Positions 24,552 to 33,291 of a stretch of 37,702 nt of DNA are shown here, piece after piece. Location of the stretch: contig JAZQWL010000049.1 in assembly GCA_045632305.1 (NCBI GenBank), positions 1 to 37,702 on the forward strand. Direction: 5' to 3'. Both the position numbers and the translations under genes were made by a program. The notes beneath the pieces are model-generated. The model saw nothing but the letters and a program-made list of their open reading frames with translations, was not told the origin of the DNA and ran no database searches. Position 1 is the first letter of the stretch, and each line of letters begins with the position of its first letter. This DNA comes from SVTX01 sp045632305 (lineage in GTDB: Bacteria; Bacillota; Clostridia; Oscillospirales; CAG-272).

Positions 24552-25861
24552 TATTTCCTCATCTTCGAATTATAATGAGTTCTTCTGTATCTTGTAGAAA
24601 TGAAATAAATAATCAAACTCACAACCGCCAGCACGACCGTTATAATAAATGCGCGGGACTGTGTATACTCAAAAAGTCCTTGCACGCCCGAAACGATGAA
24701 GTTTTTATCGTAATCCTTCGTCATCACGATCTCGCATTCGCCGACGACCTTTCCGTCGTAGATTGCCTTGATAGTACCGACCGTATCGCCCGCCTTGATG
24801 GGAGCTTCCAGTTCATCGAGAGAAGGAGTTATTTCATATTCGAGATTATCGGTATCGCCCTTTGGTACGTATGCCACAAAATCGTTTTTAGCGGCATACG
24901 GCGCGTTATTGGTAGGAAGCGCGGTAAGATTGACCTTCGTCTTGCCGATCACGTCGCCCGCCTTATAGAGAGTAACAAGCTTATATTCGCTGCTCGCCCA
25001 GCTTGCTATCTTCTTTGTGATCTCGTATGCGGGAACGTCGCCATCATCTACGTCAACGCCACCGAGTACAATACTTATGTAATGATGATCCTCGTCCTCA
25101 AATGATGTGATCACACTCCATCCCCCATCCACACCCGAGTAGCCCGCATTCATTCCGTGATACTGAGAATTTGCTTTATTTACAAGGGAAACCTTGTTCT
25201 TCACATGTCTTGTGACGCCAATATTTGATGCCGATGTGTGATAATCATATGCAGATGCGATTTCCATAAACAGCTCGTTATGAAATGCCGCAATCGAAAT
25301 TTTGAGCACGTCCTCGCCTGTGGTTATCATTGCATCGTCATCGGGATAGCCCAAGGGGTTTGTGTATCTCGTGTCTTCCGCTCCAAGCGCTTTTGCTTTA
25401 TCGTTCAAGAGCTTGACAAACTCGGCGGTACTGCCTGCCGTATAATTGACAAGAACGTATATAGCATCGTTGTAGCTTCCGCAAATAGCGGCATAGAGAA
25501 GATCTCGAACGCTCAAAATTTCACCGACCTCAAGTGGAGGATTAGCCCGCATGCCCGATACGGATGAGAGCATTTCCTTTGTAATTTCAATCTTTTGATC
25601 AAGAGAATTACCGAGGCGCTCGCAAAGGATAAGGCCCGTAATAATTTTTGCGGAGGTCGAGGTGTTAAGCGGCTTGTCCGAATTGTATTTTATTATCGGA
25701 TTACCGTCGCTTACGTTATATAAAATGACGCATTTTGCATACGCAAAATCAGCATCCGTGGGCTTGTCCGCAGCGGTAACGTTCACCGCAAGCACGCTCA
25801 CAAAAAGAAGCAGGGAAGCCAGAATAAAGGAAAGAGATCTATTCAATTTTGTATTTTTCAT
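24551..25861 (-). CDS. DacF/PBP5-like D-alanyl-D-alanine carboxypeptidase homologue with altered active site
   Basis: The 436-residue protein has a signal peptide (about 1-30), a serine-type D,D-carboxypeptidase domain (S11 fold, about 38-275), a C-terminal beta domain and a membrane helix (about 404-423) with a basic tail. Where S11 enzymes have SxxK the sequence reads TSAK (Thr69-Lys72). The SxN motif is present (Ser129-Tyr-Asn131). Where KTG is expected it reads NAG (238-240) in GMNAGYSGVDGGWSVIT. Losing the nucleophilic serine and the KTG lysine suggests reduced or absent carboxypeptidase activity, with possible peptidoglycan binding retained. GGAG precedes the ATG. It is the last gene of the operon that includes ribF. 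Confidence 0.82.
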   Translation of the reverse strand: MKNTKLNRSLSFILASLLLFVSVLAVNVTAADKPTDADFAYAKCVILYNVSDGNPIIKYNSDKPLNTSTSAKIITGLILCERLGNSLDQKIEITKEMLSSVSGMRANPPLEVGEILSVRDLLYAAICGSYNDAIYVLVNYTAGSTAEFVKLLNDKAKALGAEDTRYTNPLGYPDDDAMITTGEDVLKISIAAFHNELFMEIASAYDYHTSASNIGVTRHVKNKVSLVNKANSQYHGMNAGYSGVDGGWSVITSFEDEDHHYISIVLGGVDVDDGDVPAYEITKKIASWASSEYKLVTLYKAGDVIGKTKVNLTALPTNNAPYAAKNDFVAYVPKGDTDNLEYEITPSLDELEAPIKAGDTVGTIKAIYDGKVVGECEIVMTKDYDKNFIVSGVQGLFEYTQSRAFIITVVLAVVSLIIYFISTRYRRTHYNSKMRK

Positions 25862-25884
25862 AAATAAATCTCCTTTTTAAAAAT

Positions 25885-26832
25885 TTAAAGCTTAACTATT
25901 CTTCTCGCTTTTTCTGCATCGTTCAAAATGGCATTTTTAAGCTCATCAAGAGAAGAAAACTTAATTTCCGCTCTTAAATATTCAATAAATTCGATCTCGA
26001 TTTTCTTGCCGTAAATATCCCCGTCGAAATCAAGAATGTAAGTTTCCGCATTAACGTTTTTTGAATCCTCAACCGTGGGACGCACGCCAACGTTGGTAAC
26101 TCCGATATAAACGTTGCCGTCAATAATACATCTCGTTGCGTAAATACCGTTTTTAGGTATAATATTTCCGTTATCAAAGCACTGATTAGCAGTAGGGCAA
26201 CCGATATTTCTGCCAAGCTGCTTGCCGTGGACAACGTCACCGACAAGAGAAAAGCTTCTGCCAAGCAGAGTATTTGCAAGCTGAATATCACCGTTCTCAA
26301 TAAGCGCTCTTATTCTTGTGGAGCTTACGGGAACCCCGCCGTAATCGACCTCACTTACAACCTCGGTTTTATCCTTGCCGAATACGGACATAAGGTATTC
26401 GGGATTTCCGCGGCCACCCTGACCGAATCGGAAATTATATCCGCACACCACACATTCTGCTCCAATATCGGATTTCAAATATTCACAGAAGTCCTCGTGT
26501 GACATATCCTTATAAATTCCGAAGTCAGCAAGCACCACAAAATCCAAGCCGCACGAAAGCATAATTTCCGCCTTTTGCTGAGGCGAGCAAATGGCCTTGG
26601 GCGCATTTTTCACAAAATACTCAAGCGGATTTTTTGAAAACGTCCATGCTCCGACAAGAGAGGTAGTATTTTCTTTTTTCAATTTTACCGCACAGGAAAG
26701 AAGCTCTCTGTGCGCTATATGAACACCGTCAAAGTTGCCGAGCGCGACCGCGCTTGTGACCGTTCCGAAAGATTCCGCAACTCGATCATCGGCAAAAATA
26801 ACGGCATATCCGTTTCGTTCAATTCTATACAT
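25885..26832 (-). CDS. ribF: Bifunctional riboflavin kinase/FAD synthetase RibF
   Basis: The start chosen is the ATG at 26832, one base after the upstream stop; longer forms would run into the IreB gene. The 315-residue protein has the nucleotidyltransferase motif GNFDGVHIAH (32-41), the SSTRIRALIENGDI motif and a flavokinase domain with GKQLGRNIGCPTAN and NGIYATRC. It converts riboflavin to FMN and FAD in the cytoplasm. The second histidine motif is IAH instead of the common xGH. No FMN riboswitch is seen upstream. It is translationally coupled to the IreB gene and followed after 23 bp by the carboxypeptidase homologue. Confidence 0.94.
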   Translation of the reverse strand: MYRIERNGYAVIFADDRVAESFGTVTSAVALGNFDGVHIAHRELLSCAVKLKKENTTSLVGAWTFSKNPLEYFVKNAPKAICSPQQKAEIMLSCGLDFVVLADFGIYKDMSHEDFCEYLKSDIGAECVVCGYNFRFGQGGRGNPEYLMSVFGKDKTEVVSEVDYGGVPVSSTRIRALIENGDIQLANTLLGRSFSLVGDVVHGKQLGRNIGCPTANQCFDNGNIIPKNGIYATRCIIDGNVYIGVTNVGVRPTVEDSKNVNAETYILDFDGDIYGKKIEIEFIEYLRAEIKFSSLDELKNAILNDAEKARRIVKL

Positions 26833-26833
26833 A

Positions 26834-27139
26834 TTAACTCTCTTTGCTTTTTTCGTCAAGATAATACTTAACAATCTCCTCGAGGAGAGTGTCTCGGTCA
26901 AGTCCGCTTATAAGTCCTCTCGCGCCTCTGAAATTACTGATATGAGCAGGATCGTCGGAAAGGATATATCCGATTATCTGAGAAACAGAATTGTATCCGC
27001 CCTCCTCAAGTATTTCACTTGCTTCAATAACGGTATTTCTGTACTCTGTAATATCAACCTCAGCGGGCTTTGTGGGAATCTTTTTAACACGCGGCGAAAT
27101 TATCTTAACGTCGTTATATTTTTTGTAATTATTCTTCAT
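26834..27139 (-). CDS. IreB family (UPF0297) regulatory phosphoprotein
   Basis: The 101-residue protein contains the family core LEEGGYNSVSQIIGYILSDD, then PAHISNFRGARGLI and LDRDTLLEEIVKYYL. In Enterococcus IreB is phosphorylated on threonines by the PASTA kinase IreK and affects cell-wall stress resistance. Here the N-terminus is a basic extension of about 30 residues and differs from the usual TTSF region. The usual neighbours, alaS and ruvX, are absent; instead ribF follows and a four-helix membrane protein precedes it after 11 bp. Confidence 0.85.
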   Translation of the reverse strand: MKNNYKKYNDVKIISPRVKKIPTKPAEVDITEYRNTVIEASEILEEGGYNSVSQIIGYILSDDPAHISNFRGARGLISGLDRDTLLEEIVKYYLDEKSKES

Positions 27140-27150
27140 TATACAGTCCT

Positions 27151-27678
27151 TTACTCGGCACTCTGTCCCGTAAGAGCAGCCCTATCCTTTAAACGCTTAT
27201 CCGCGCCAAGCTTTTTAAATATGCAGATCGCAACCGAATAAATAACGAACATTCCTACGAATACGGGGATCGCATATCTGTATTTAACGTTCGCTATCTG
27301 CTCCGCATCCGAAATTCTGTTGCCGTATGCGATAAGAGAAGCGATATACTTAACGCCACCCGAAACAAATCTGTTAAAGGTGAAGAGAAGAGAAACAAGA
27401 AAAACGCCGACACTTGCAAATACACATGAAATTATGTTTTCCGAAAGGTTGCTTCCAGCTTCTCGGTATCCCTCCTTGAAGGAAACTACGGCGATCACCG
27501 ATACGGGGGCGATCGCATATATCACAACACGTATTACCGTCTGCGCATAGATGCTGATAACCAAAAATTCATTCAGCACCTTGAGTGCAAGCAGATCTAC
27601 CGCCGCCGCACAAAGGCACGCGCCGATAATATACGCCACATAAATGAGAGAATTTATAAAGCTATCAACTATTTTCAA
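27151..27678 (-). CDS. Four-helix membrane protein of unknown function
   Basis: The 175-residue product has about four hydrophobic helices (roughly 8-30, 42-62, 82-102 and 130-152) and a charged cytoplasmic tail ending LTGQSAE. There are no recognisable catalytic or binding motifs. It overlaps the DUF1836 gene by 4 bp and precedes IreB by 11 bp, so it belongs to the same transcript and may share its role. Confidence 0.75.
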   Translation of the reverse strand: MKIVDSFINSLIYVAYIIGACLCAAAVDLLALKVLNEFLVISIYAQTVIRVVIYAIAPVSVIAVVSFKEGYREAGSNLSENIISCVFASVGVFLVSLLFTFNRFVSGGVKYIASLIAYGNRISDAEQIANVKYRYAIPVFVGMFVIYSVAICIFKKLGADKRLKDRAALTGQSAE

Positions 27679-28280
27679 AGCAGGTACACTCCCTTCTGGC
27701 TGTCAGAATAAAGATCGTCGAGCATTTCATCCGAATATCTCTTGATAAGAGCCGCATAATATGCTACTACGATGATCTCAAGTGCATTTGTGAGTCGTTC
27801 CTTCGCTCCGTAGATCTTTTCGTCGTAATTCTTGATCGTGTTTACGATTACCTCCCTGATCGAACCGAGAGAGCATACCTCGTACGTCATAAGAACGTCG
27901 AGGATCTTGCATATATAATCGTAAAGAACGGATTCTTCAATAATATCATCACTCTTATCGTCAACCTTACCGTTGATATACTCGATCAGGAATGCGATCT
28001 TATCAAGCTGCATGCAAGAACGAAGCATATTGATAATAAGTATGTGCGCTACCTGGTTTATATCGTATTTTTTTGACTTGGAGTTTGCAACCCAGCCGCG
28101 CTTTGTCCAGTTCTGAAGCGTGGATCCGTCAATGCCCGATACCTCGCGGATCTGTGAAAGCATAACGCCGCTTGAAATAAAGAACATTTTATTCAAGAAA
28201 TCCATGCCCGTAACACCGTTAAGCTCGGCTCTGAAAAGCTTTGTACCGGGAATAAGTTCGTCTTTGATCTGTAAATTCAT
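27675..28280 (-). CDS. DUF1836 protein with MerR-like winged helix
   Basis: The start chosen is the ATG at 28280, with GAGGAG 7 bp upstream; eight further codons upstream are possible but lack a ribosome binding site. The 201-residue protein matches DUF1836: SSGVMLSQIREVSGIDGSTL, QNWTKRGWV, KKYDINQVAHILIINMLR and MQLDKIAFLIEYINGKVDD. The QNWxKRGWV region is like the MerR recognition helix, so DNA binding is likely. The partner and target are unknown. It is the first gene of the operon that continues to ribF and the carboxypeptidase homologue. Confidence 0.85.
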   Translation of the reverse strand: MNLQIKDELIPGTKLFRAELNGVTGMDFLNKMFFISSGVMLSQIREVSGIDGSTLQNWTKRGWVANSKSKKYDINQVAHILIINMLRSCMQLDKIAFLIEYINGKVDDKSDDIIEESVLYDYICKILDVLMTYEVCSLGSIREVIVNTIKNYDEKIYGAKERLTNALEIIVVAYYAALIKRYSDEMLDDLYSDSQKGVYLL

Positions 28281-28343
28281 ACTAAATCTCCTCGAAATAT
28301 ACACAATTTGTTAATAAAATGCGCAATACAAAAGTATATAATT

Positions 28344-28372
28344 ATTATATCATACAATCATGTGATTTGCAA
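28344..28372 (-). promoter_or_regulatory. Promoter of the DUF1836-ribF operon
   Basis: On the minus strand, TTGCAA (28372-28367), a 17-bp spacer and perfect TATAAT (28349-28344). The start point would lie about 56 bp before the DUF1836 ATG. A plus-strand TATAAT (28337-28342) overlaps this region and could serve the divergent M50 gene, but has no good -35. Confidence 0.7.
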
Positions 28373-28414
28373 TACCTTTTTATATATTTTATTACTGAAG
28401 AATTTGGAAATTTT

Positions 28415-29047
28415 ATGAAAATAAAACTAAATTTCGGCGCATTATTGCTGATTTTCAGTATTTTTTGTTCTAATAACATTCTGATATCCGGAATTTATAT
28501 TTTTTGCGCCGGGGTACATGAAATAGGACATCTTCTTGCCGCGCGCATCTTAAAAATCAGAATTGCTGAAATGTCCCTTGATATTGCGGGTGCTAAAATT
28601 ACTCCCGCAGGACAGATAAGCTCTTACAAAAAAGAATTTTTTCTTTGCGCGGCAGGACCTGCAATGAGCTTCGCTATTGCATCCGCATCGTTAATTTTGC
28701 TCAAAATCACGGGTGTGGAAATGAATATATCTTTCTTATATTCAACGTTAAACCAAGAGCTTTCCGCCGTTTACACAGCTCTCGGATTTGTGTTTATTTT
28801 TTCGATGATTCAGGGAATAATTAATCTTATTCCGATTTCAGGGTTTGACGGAGGAAGAATGGGAAATGCGGTGATCGCCTATCTATTCGGAGAGGATATC
28901 GCACAGTCGAGCGACAGATCGATCACCTTTATATTTGCCTTTATTTTATGGATGATTTCTGTTTATATACTGATTAAAGCGGGGCAGGGGCTTTCACTGT
29001 TTTCGTTCTCTCTGTGTATGTTTCTGAAAATATTCGACGAGACGTAA
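28415..29047 (+). CDS. Site-2-type M50 membrane metalloprotease
   Basis: The start chosen is the ATG at 28415, with a GGAA site; the longer form would put a hydrophilic stretch ahead. The 210-residue protein is mostly membrane helices and carries the HEIGH zinc motif (His35-Glu36-His39) in the second helix and NLIPISGFDGGR (Asp145), the second zinc ligand region. It resembles the short SpoIVFB-type branch of M50 proteases, which lacks CBS or PDZ domains. Such enzymes cut membrane-anchored substrates such as pro-sigma K. No spoIVFA gene is adjacent, so the substrate cannot be named. Confidence 0.88.
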   Translation: MKIKLNFGALLLIFSIFCSNNILISGIYIFCAGVHEIGHLLAARILKIRIAEMSLDIAGAKITPAGQISSYKKEFFLCAAGPAMSFAIASASLILLKITGVEMNISFLYSTLNQELSAVYTALGFVFIFSMIQGIINLIPISGFDGGRMGNAVIAYLFGEDIAQSSDRSITFIFAFILWMISVYILIKAGQGLSLFSFSLCMFLKIFDET

Positions 29048-29048
29048 A

Positions 29049-29073
29049 AAGCGGTCTTGTTTAAAGACCGCTT
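29049..29073. terminator. Bidirectional terminator between convergent genes
   Basis: 10-bp perfect stem AAGCGGTCTT (29049-29058) and AAGACCGCTT (29064-29073). T-rich flanks on both strands serve the M50 gene on the plus strand and the 2H phosphoesterase gene on the minus strand. Confidence 0.8.
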
Positions 29074-29077
29074 GTGT

Positions 29078-29611
29078 TTATTTTTTATATTCGCAAACCA
29101 CCTTATACGTTCCGAGCGCGCCGCTTTCTGATGTTCCTATTACAAACTTATTTGCCATAAGTTTATTTGGCACGTATACCTCACCAAGCTCAGAATATGC
29201 ATTCCTTACCTTGTTAATATCGTCGTCCATAAAGAGCGTGGTGTGGAACTTATAATCCATATCGTATTCGTGCAGAGAAATACTGTGTTTTTCAAGCATA
29301 ACGGAATTCAATCTATCATGCAATCCGTCAAGAGAGGAATTTCTCTCCATTCTTATCCAACAGATATTGTTTTCAAGCTCCACGCCTTTGACCGATATAT
29401 CAAATGCATTAAAGTCATTAAAAATATTGATTATATCAGCTTTAACGGATTCAAAAATTTTATCTTCGATGAAAAATGATATTTTCAAAGACACGTGCAA
29501 GGGAAGTGTGAAATTTGAATTTATAAATCCAATATTCTGCTCAATTTGACGTGCTTTTTCTCTAATATTTTCAAGTTGACTGTCGACGTCAATCCCAATC
29601 CAAACGTACAT
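29078..29611 (-). CDS. 2H phosphoesterase, LigT/ThpR-like (2'-5' RNA ligase superfamily)
   Basis: The 177-residue protein has both His motifs of the 2H superfamily: LPLHVSLKIS (His39-x-Ser41) and YKFHTTLFMD (His123-x-Thr125), in the expected spacing. The family hydrolyses cyclic phosphates or seals RNA ends; the substrate is open. It is a single gene with its own promoter and a ribosome binding site of GGGGG. It is convergent with the M50 gene. Confidence 0.85.
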   Translation of the reverse strand: MYVWIGIDVDSQLENIREKARQIEQNIGFINSNFTLPLHVSLKISFFIEDKIFESVKADIINIFNDFNAFDISVKGVELENNICWIRMERNSSLDGLHDRLNSVMLEKHSISLHEYDMDYKFHTTLFMDDDINKVRNAYSELGEVYVPNKLMANKFVIGTSESGALGTYKVVCEYKK

Positions 29612-29708
29612 ATTACCCCCAAGTTATTTTAATCAATCTCTACCGCTCTATTCAAATATAAAATCCAATCATAAAATTCTCCTGCATATATACGAATCTC
29701 TTTATTCC

Positions 29709-29737
29709 ATTATATCACTAAAAAATAATTTTTGCAA
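29709..29737 (-). promoter_or_regulatory. Promoter of the 2H phosphoesterase gene
   Basis: On the minus strand TTGCAA (29737-29732), a 17-bp spacer and perfect TATAAT (29714-29709). The leader to the start codon is about 90 nt. Confidence 0.65.
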
Positions 29738-29750
29738 GATAAAATTCAAC

Positions 29751-29779
29751 TTGACAACCAAAACTTAGTTTGTTACAAT
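29751..29779 (+). promoter_or_regulatory. Promoter of the GH3 gene with a possible operator
   Basis: Perfect TTGACA (29751-29756), 17-bp spacer and TACAAT (29774-29779), 39 bp before the GH3 start. The spacer holds the palindrome AAACTTAGTTT (29761-29771). TTAGTTTGTT (29765-29774) equals one half-site of the XylR (ROK family) operator, TTAGTTTGTT...AACAAACTAA. The second half-site is not clear. This suggests sugar-dependent repression, but the evidence is one half-site. Confidence 0.65.
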
Positions 29780-29817
29780 TACAGTATAAGATTAAATTGT
29801 CAATGTGGAGATTTGAT

Positions 29818-32800
29818 ATGAATAACGCTACAGATAAAAAAGACCTTTGGTACGTTGCCGACGGCAGCGTGCAGACAACATTTAAATACGGTGAAAAATT
29901 CAATTATAACGGAATTATTGCAATAAATGAAATCAACGGAGAAAAAATCGAATATCCCGAAAACGATCTTTATATCGAGCATATCCCAAGTCTTATATAT
30001 CCGGGCGAATATGAAATTTCAGTAGAGGTGTTGTCAAAAGATATTACCTTTACGTACACAATAACTGTAAATGACATTGACGTAGGATCCGTATTTGCCA
30101 AAGCCCCCATAGTTGACATAAATAACGATAATTTTTATGAAATCGAATTTGAAAACATAGACCTCTCTCACTTGGAAAATTTAGGTAATAACATCGTTGA
30201 CGACAAATTTGCAAGTGGTGGAAAGTATCTTCAAAATTACGGCTCTATTGGAAGCTGTATCGGCTTTAAAGTAAACGCAAAGGAAAAAATATCAAACGCA
30301 AAGTTCGTACTTCGCATGGCAAACTTTGCCGTTACAATGCTTTATCCTGCAAAGAATATCGCAATATATCAAAATTACAAAAGCCTTGATGACAATACTA
30401 AATTCGACTTTGATCCCGATTATTATCTCACCACTCGAGCTCCTAAAAAAGCAGGCGATGAGGGTGCCGACACCTCTCTTGTTTGGTGCGACGTCGAAAT
30501 AAATAACGTCACGCTGAATGCAGGGGAAAACACATTTATGCTCACAATTATCGGAAATGAAGCCCCATTTCTTGACAGTGCCAAAATCATCCCTTGCGAC
30601 TCTGCGGCTACTATTCATAAAGAATCTGATAAGCCGACAAAAACGATAAACAAAGAAAACAAAATCGGAGCAGAATTAACTGTCGAGATAGTTGAATCCG
30701 GTGCTGTTCTTCTTCGAAATGAAAATAATGCTCTTCCTTTAGCTCAAAACGAAAAGGTTAACGTATTCGGATGGTCCGGAGCTGATGCAGGATTTATCAT
30801 TCAAGGAACAGGGTCGGGAACTGGCACTCGCCAGAACGTTGTAACGTTTCTCTCGGCACTTAACAACGCAAATATTCCTTATAACAAGGTTTTAGCTAAA
30901 AAATATTCACAGCTTGAATTTGAACCGAGAAAGCACGGTGGAGAAGCCGGCACGGATGATAAGGGCTTTTCTGACTATTACGGCATAACCGAGGCCTCTC
31001 CCGAGTTTCTCACCGAAGAGCTTCTCCTACAAGCAGAGGACTATTCTTCAACCGCGATTATCGTTCTCGGCAGACTTATCGGTGAGGGTAATGACTTTTC
31101 TCACTATCAATATTTAGCTGACGGAACTATCGACAAAACAAGAAAAACACTTTCCTTATCTGAAAACGAAGAATATCTTCTCAAAACCGTAAGAGAACGC
31201 TTTTCCAAGGTTATTGTTGTTCTCAACTCTGCAAACCCCATGGAATGCGGTTTTGCCGAAGACTACAATATTGATGCATTAGTTTGGCTTGGTTTTCCGG
31301 GCTCTACGGGCACTACGGGCCTTGCAAATCTCCTTGCAGGAAAAGCAAGCTTTTGCGGAAAACTTACCGACACTTATGCTTATGATCACTCAACTGCGGC
31401 TTCCTATGCAACTTCAGGCAGAGAGGGTGTCGGAGAATATACCGATTCCATCAATGACGGCAAGATGATTTTCGCTCATTACAGCGACTACGTTGAAGAC
31501 ATTTATGTAGGTTATAAATGGTACGAAACCGCTGATGCCGAGGGGTATTGGGATAACGTCAACAATAAATACGGAAAGGGCTACCATGGTGTAGTTCAAT
31601 ATCCATTTGGTTTTGGTCTTTCCTATACAAAATTTGATTGGACTATACTTGACAGCAATTACAAAAACGGAGATATTATCGACAAGGACGGAAAGGTATC
31701 TGTAACTCTTAAAGTCAAAAATGTCGGCAGCTTCAAGGGCGCCGACGTAATTCAGCTTTACTATTCTGCACCGTATACAAAGGGCGGAATTGAAAAATCT
31801 GCAATAAATCTCGGTGCGTTTGCAAAAACTGCAGTTCTTGAGCCCGGTCAGCACGAAATCATAACCCTTGAGATGCCTATCGAGAGAATGCGCAGCTATG
31901 ACTGTTATGACAAAAACAACAATGGTTTTATCGGCTACGAACTTGAGGGCGGTGAATACATAATCAGCCTTCGAGTTGACTGTCATACACTCAAAGATAC
32001 AACTGACGGAGCAAACACAATTTCTCTTATCGTACCCGAGGATGGATATAAATACGAATTTGACAGTGTTACGGGCAACAAAATAACAAATCAATTTACA
32101 AACTTTAAAAACGAAATTTCGGGTGCAGAAAGCAAAATAACAGACGACAAAGCAATAAACAATCAGCACTCCTGCGACGGTTGTGACGAGGACGTAAAGA
32201 TAAAATATCTCTCAAGAGCAGATTTTTACAGCACCTTTACAAGCGAGATCACACCTAACCGTACAGGTGGAACAAAGCTTATTGAGGATACTGCTCTCAA
32301 TTATGACTTCAGCAAGGATGACAATACGGTTCCTGTGCCTAAATGGGGCTCAACTGACACAAATTTTTCAGTAGAGGATTTGTTGGGTGTGCCGTTTGAG
32401 GATGAAAAGTGGAATCAAATAACAAGCCAGCTTACACTCAAAGAGGCTGCGACCCTTGTTGCCGCAGGCGGCTTTGGAACACGCGAGATGCCTGCGATAA
32501 ATATGCCGAGAACACATGCATTCGACGGCCCCTCGGGATTTGCCGTAGGTGTGTTTACAAACTTCCCATGCTCAACCCTTATTGCTTCAACCTGGGATTG
32601 GAACATTCCATATCAAGTCGGAATGGCGATAGGCCGGGAGGGAAGTAACTTTAATCCTAAGATCAAAGGCTGGTATGGTCCAGGTGCAAATCTTCACCGT
32701 TCTCCCATGGGAGGCAGAAACTTCGAATATTACAGTGAAGACCCCGTACTTTCAGGTATTATATGCGCTCACCACATTTTAGGCGCAAAAACACAGGATA

Positions 32801-33288
32801 TTACTGCATACATCAAGCATATTGCAGTGAACGATTGTGAGCGTTTCCGTAACGGATCATATAAATGGCTTACTGAACAGAACCTCCGTGAAACTTATCT
32901 GTTACCGTTCGAATATACCGTAAAAATTGGTAAATCAAACGGCCTCATGGCTTCAGTTGACAGGGTTGGCTCAGGGCAGGCGACATCCAGCTCTGCGCTA
33001 CTAATCGCAGTTCTTCGCAAGGAATGGGGATTTATAGGAGCAGTTGTAACCGACTATTATCAGGGCCAAAATATCAATGACGTTGACGAATCCGTTCGTG
33101 CGGGCTGCAATCTTATGCTTTGTCCTTGGGGCAATGTCGAGCTCTTCCACGATATTGATTCTCATGCTTCTCAAAATGCAATTTTCGAAGCGGCCAAAGA
33201 AATTATCTATGCTTACGTGGAAACGTTGCATTATTCAAGAACAGCAGAGAAGTTGACTAAAACTTCGGTTGTGGGAAAGGATGAATAA
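29818..33288 (+). CDS. GH3 family glycoside hydrolase with permuted domain order and N-terminal Ig and CBM-like domains
   Basis: The start chosen is the ATG at 29818 with GGAG at 7 bp. The 1156-residue protein has an Ig-like domain (about 10-90), a CBM6/35-like domain (about 95-265), GH3 C-terminal domain first (about 285-620, VEIVESGAVLLRNENNALPL), a fibronectin III-like domain (about 640-740, ADVIQLYYSAPY), a linker and the GH3 N-terminal TIM-barrel domain last (about 850-1140). The latter has GPGANLHRSPMGGRNFEYYS, KHIAVNDCER and GFIGAVVTDYY. The nucleophile is probably Asp1079 and the acid/base candidate is Glu423 in GEGNDF. Reversed GH3 order is known for ruminal beta-glucosidases. There is no signal peptide. 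The substrate, probably a beta-glucoside, cannot be told. Confidence 0.88.
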   Translation: MNNATDKKDLWYVADGSVQTTFKYGEKFNYNGIIAINEINGEKIEYPENDLYIEHIPSLIYPGEYEISVEVLSKDITFTYTITVNDIDVGSVFAKAPIVDINNDNFYEIEFENIDLSHLENLGNNIVDDKFASGGKYLQNYGSIGSCIGFKVNAKEKISNAKFVLRMANFAVTMLYPAKNIAIYQNYKSLDDNTKFDFDPDYYLTTRAPKKAGDEGADTSLVWCDVEINNVTLNAGENTFMLTIIGNEAPFLDSAKIIPCDSAATIHKESDKPTKTINKENKIGAELTVEIVESGAVLLRNENNALPLAQNEKVNVFGWSGADAGFIIQGTGSGTGTRQNVVTFLSALNNANIPYNKVLAKKYSQLEFEPRKHGGEAGTDDKGFSDYYGITEASPEFLTEELLLQAEDYSSTAIIVLGRLIGEGNDFSHYQYLADGTIDKTRKTLSLSENEEYLLKTVRERFSKVIVVLNSANPMECGFAEDYNIDALVWLGFPGSTGTTGLANLLAGKASFCGKLTDTYAYDHSTAASYATSGREGVGEYTDSINDGKMIFAHYSDYVEDIYVGYKWYETADAEGYWDNVNNKYGKGYHGVVQYPFGFGLSYTKFDWTILDSNYKNGDIIDKDGKVSVTLKVKNVGSFKGADVIQLYYSAPYTKGGIEKSAINLGAFAKTAVLEPGQHEIITLEMPIERMRSYDCYDKNNNGFIGYELEGGEYIISLRVDCHTLKDTTDGANTISLIVPEDGYKYEFDSVTGNKITNQFTNFKNEISGAESKITDDKAINNQHSCDGCDEDVKIKYLSRADFYSTFTSEITPNRTGGTKLIEDTALNYDFSKDDNTVPVPKWGSTDTNFSVEDLLGVPFEDEKWNQITSQLTLKEAATLVAAGGFGTREMPAINMPRTHAFDGPSGFAVGVFTNFPCSTLIASTWDWNIPYQVGMAIGREGSNFNPKIKGWYGPGANLHRSPMGGRNFEYYSEDPVLSGIICAHHILGAKTQDITAYIKHIAVNDCERFRNGSYKWLTEQNLRETYLLPFEYTVKIGKSNGLMASVDRVGSGQATSSSALLIAVLRKEWGFIGAVVTDYYQGQNINDVDESVRAGCNLMLCPWGNVELFHDIDSHASQNAIFEAAKEIIYAYVETLHYSRTAEKLTKTSVVGKDE

Positions 33289-33291
33289 TGT

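Noticed and set aside
26833..28280. FMN riboswitch upstream of ribF
   Set aside because: ribF is inside an operon with a 1-bp gap to the previous gene; I see no RFN-type conserved elements.
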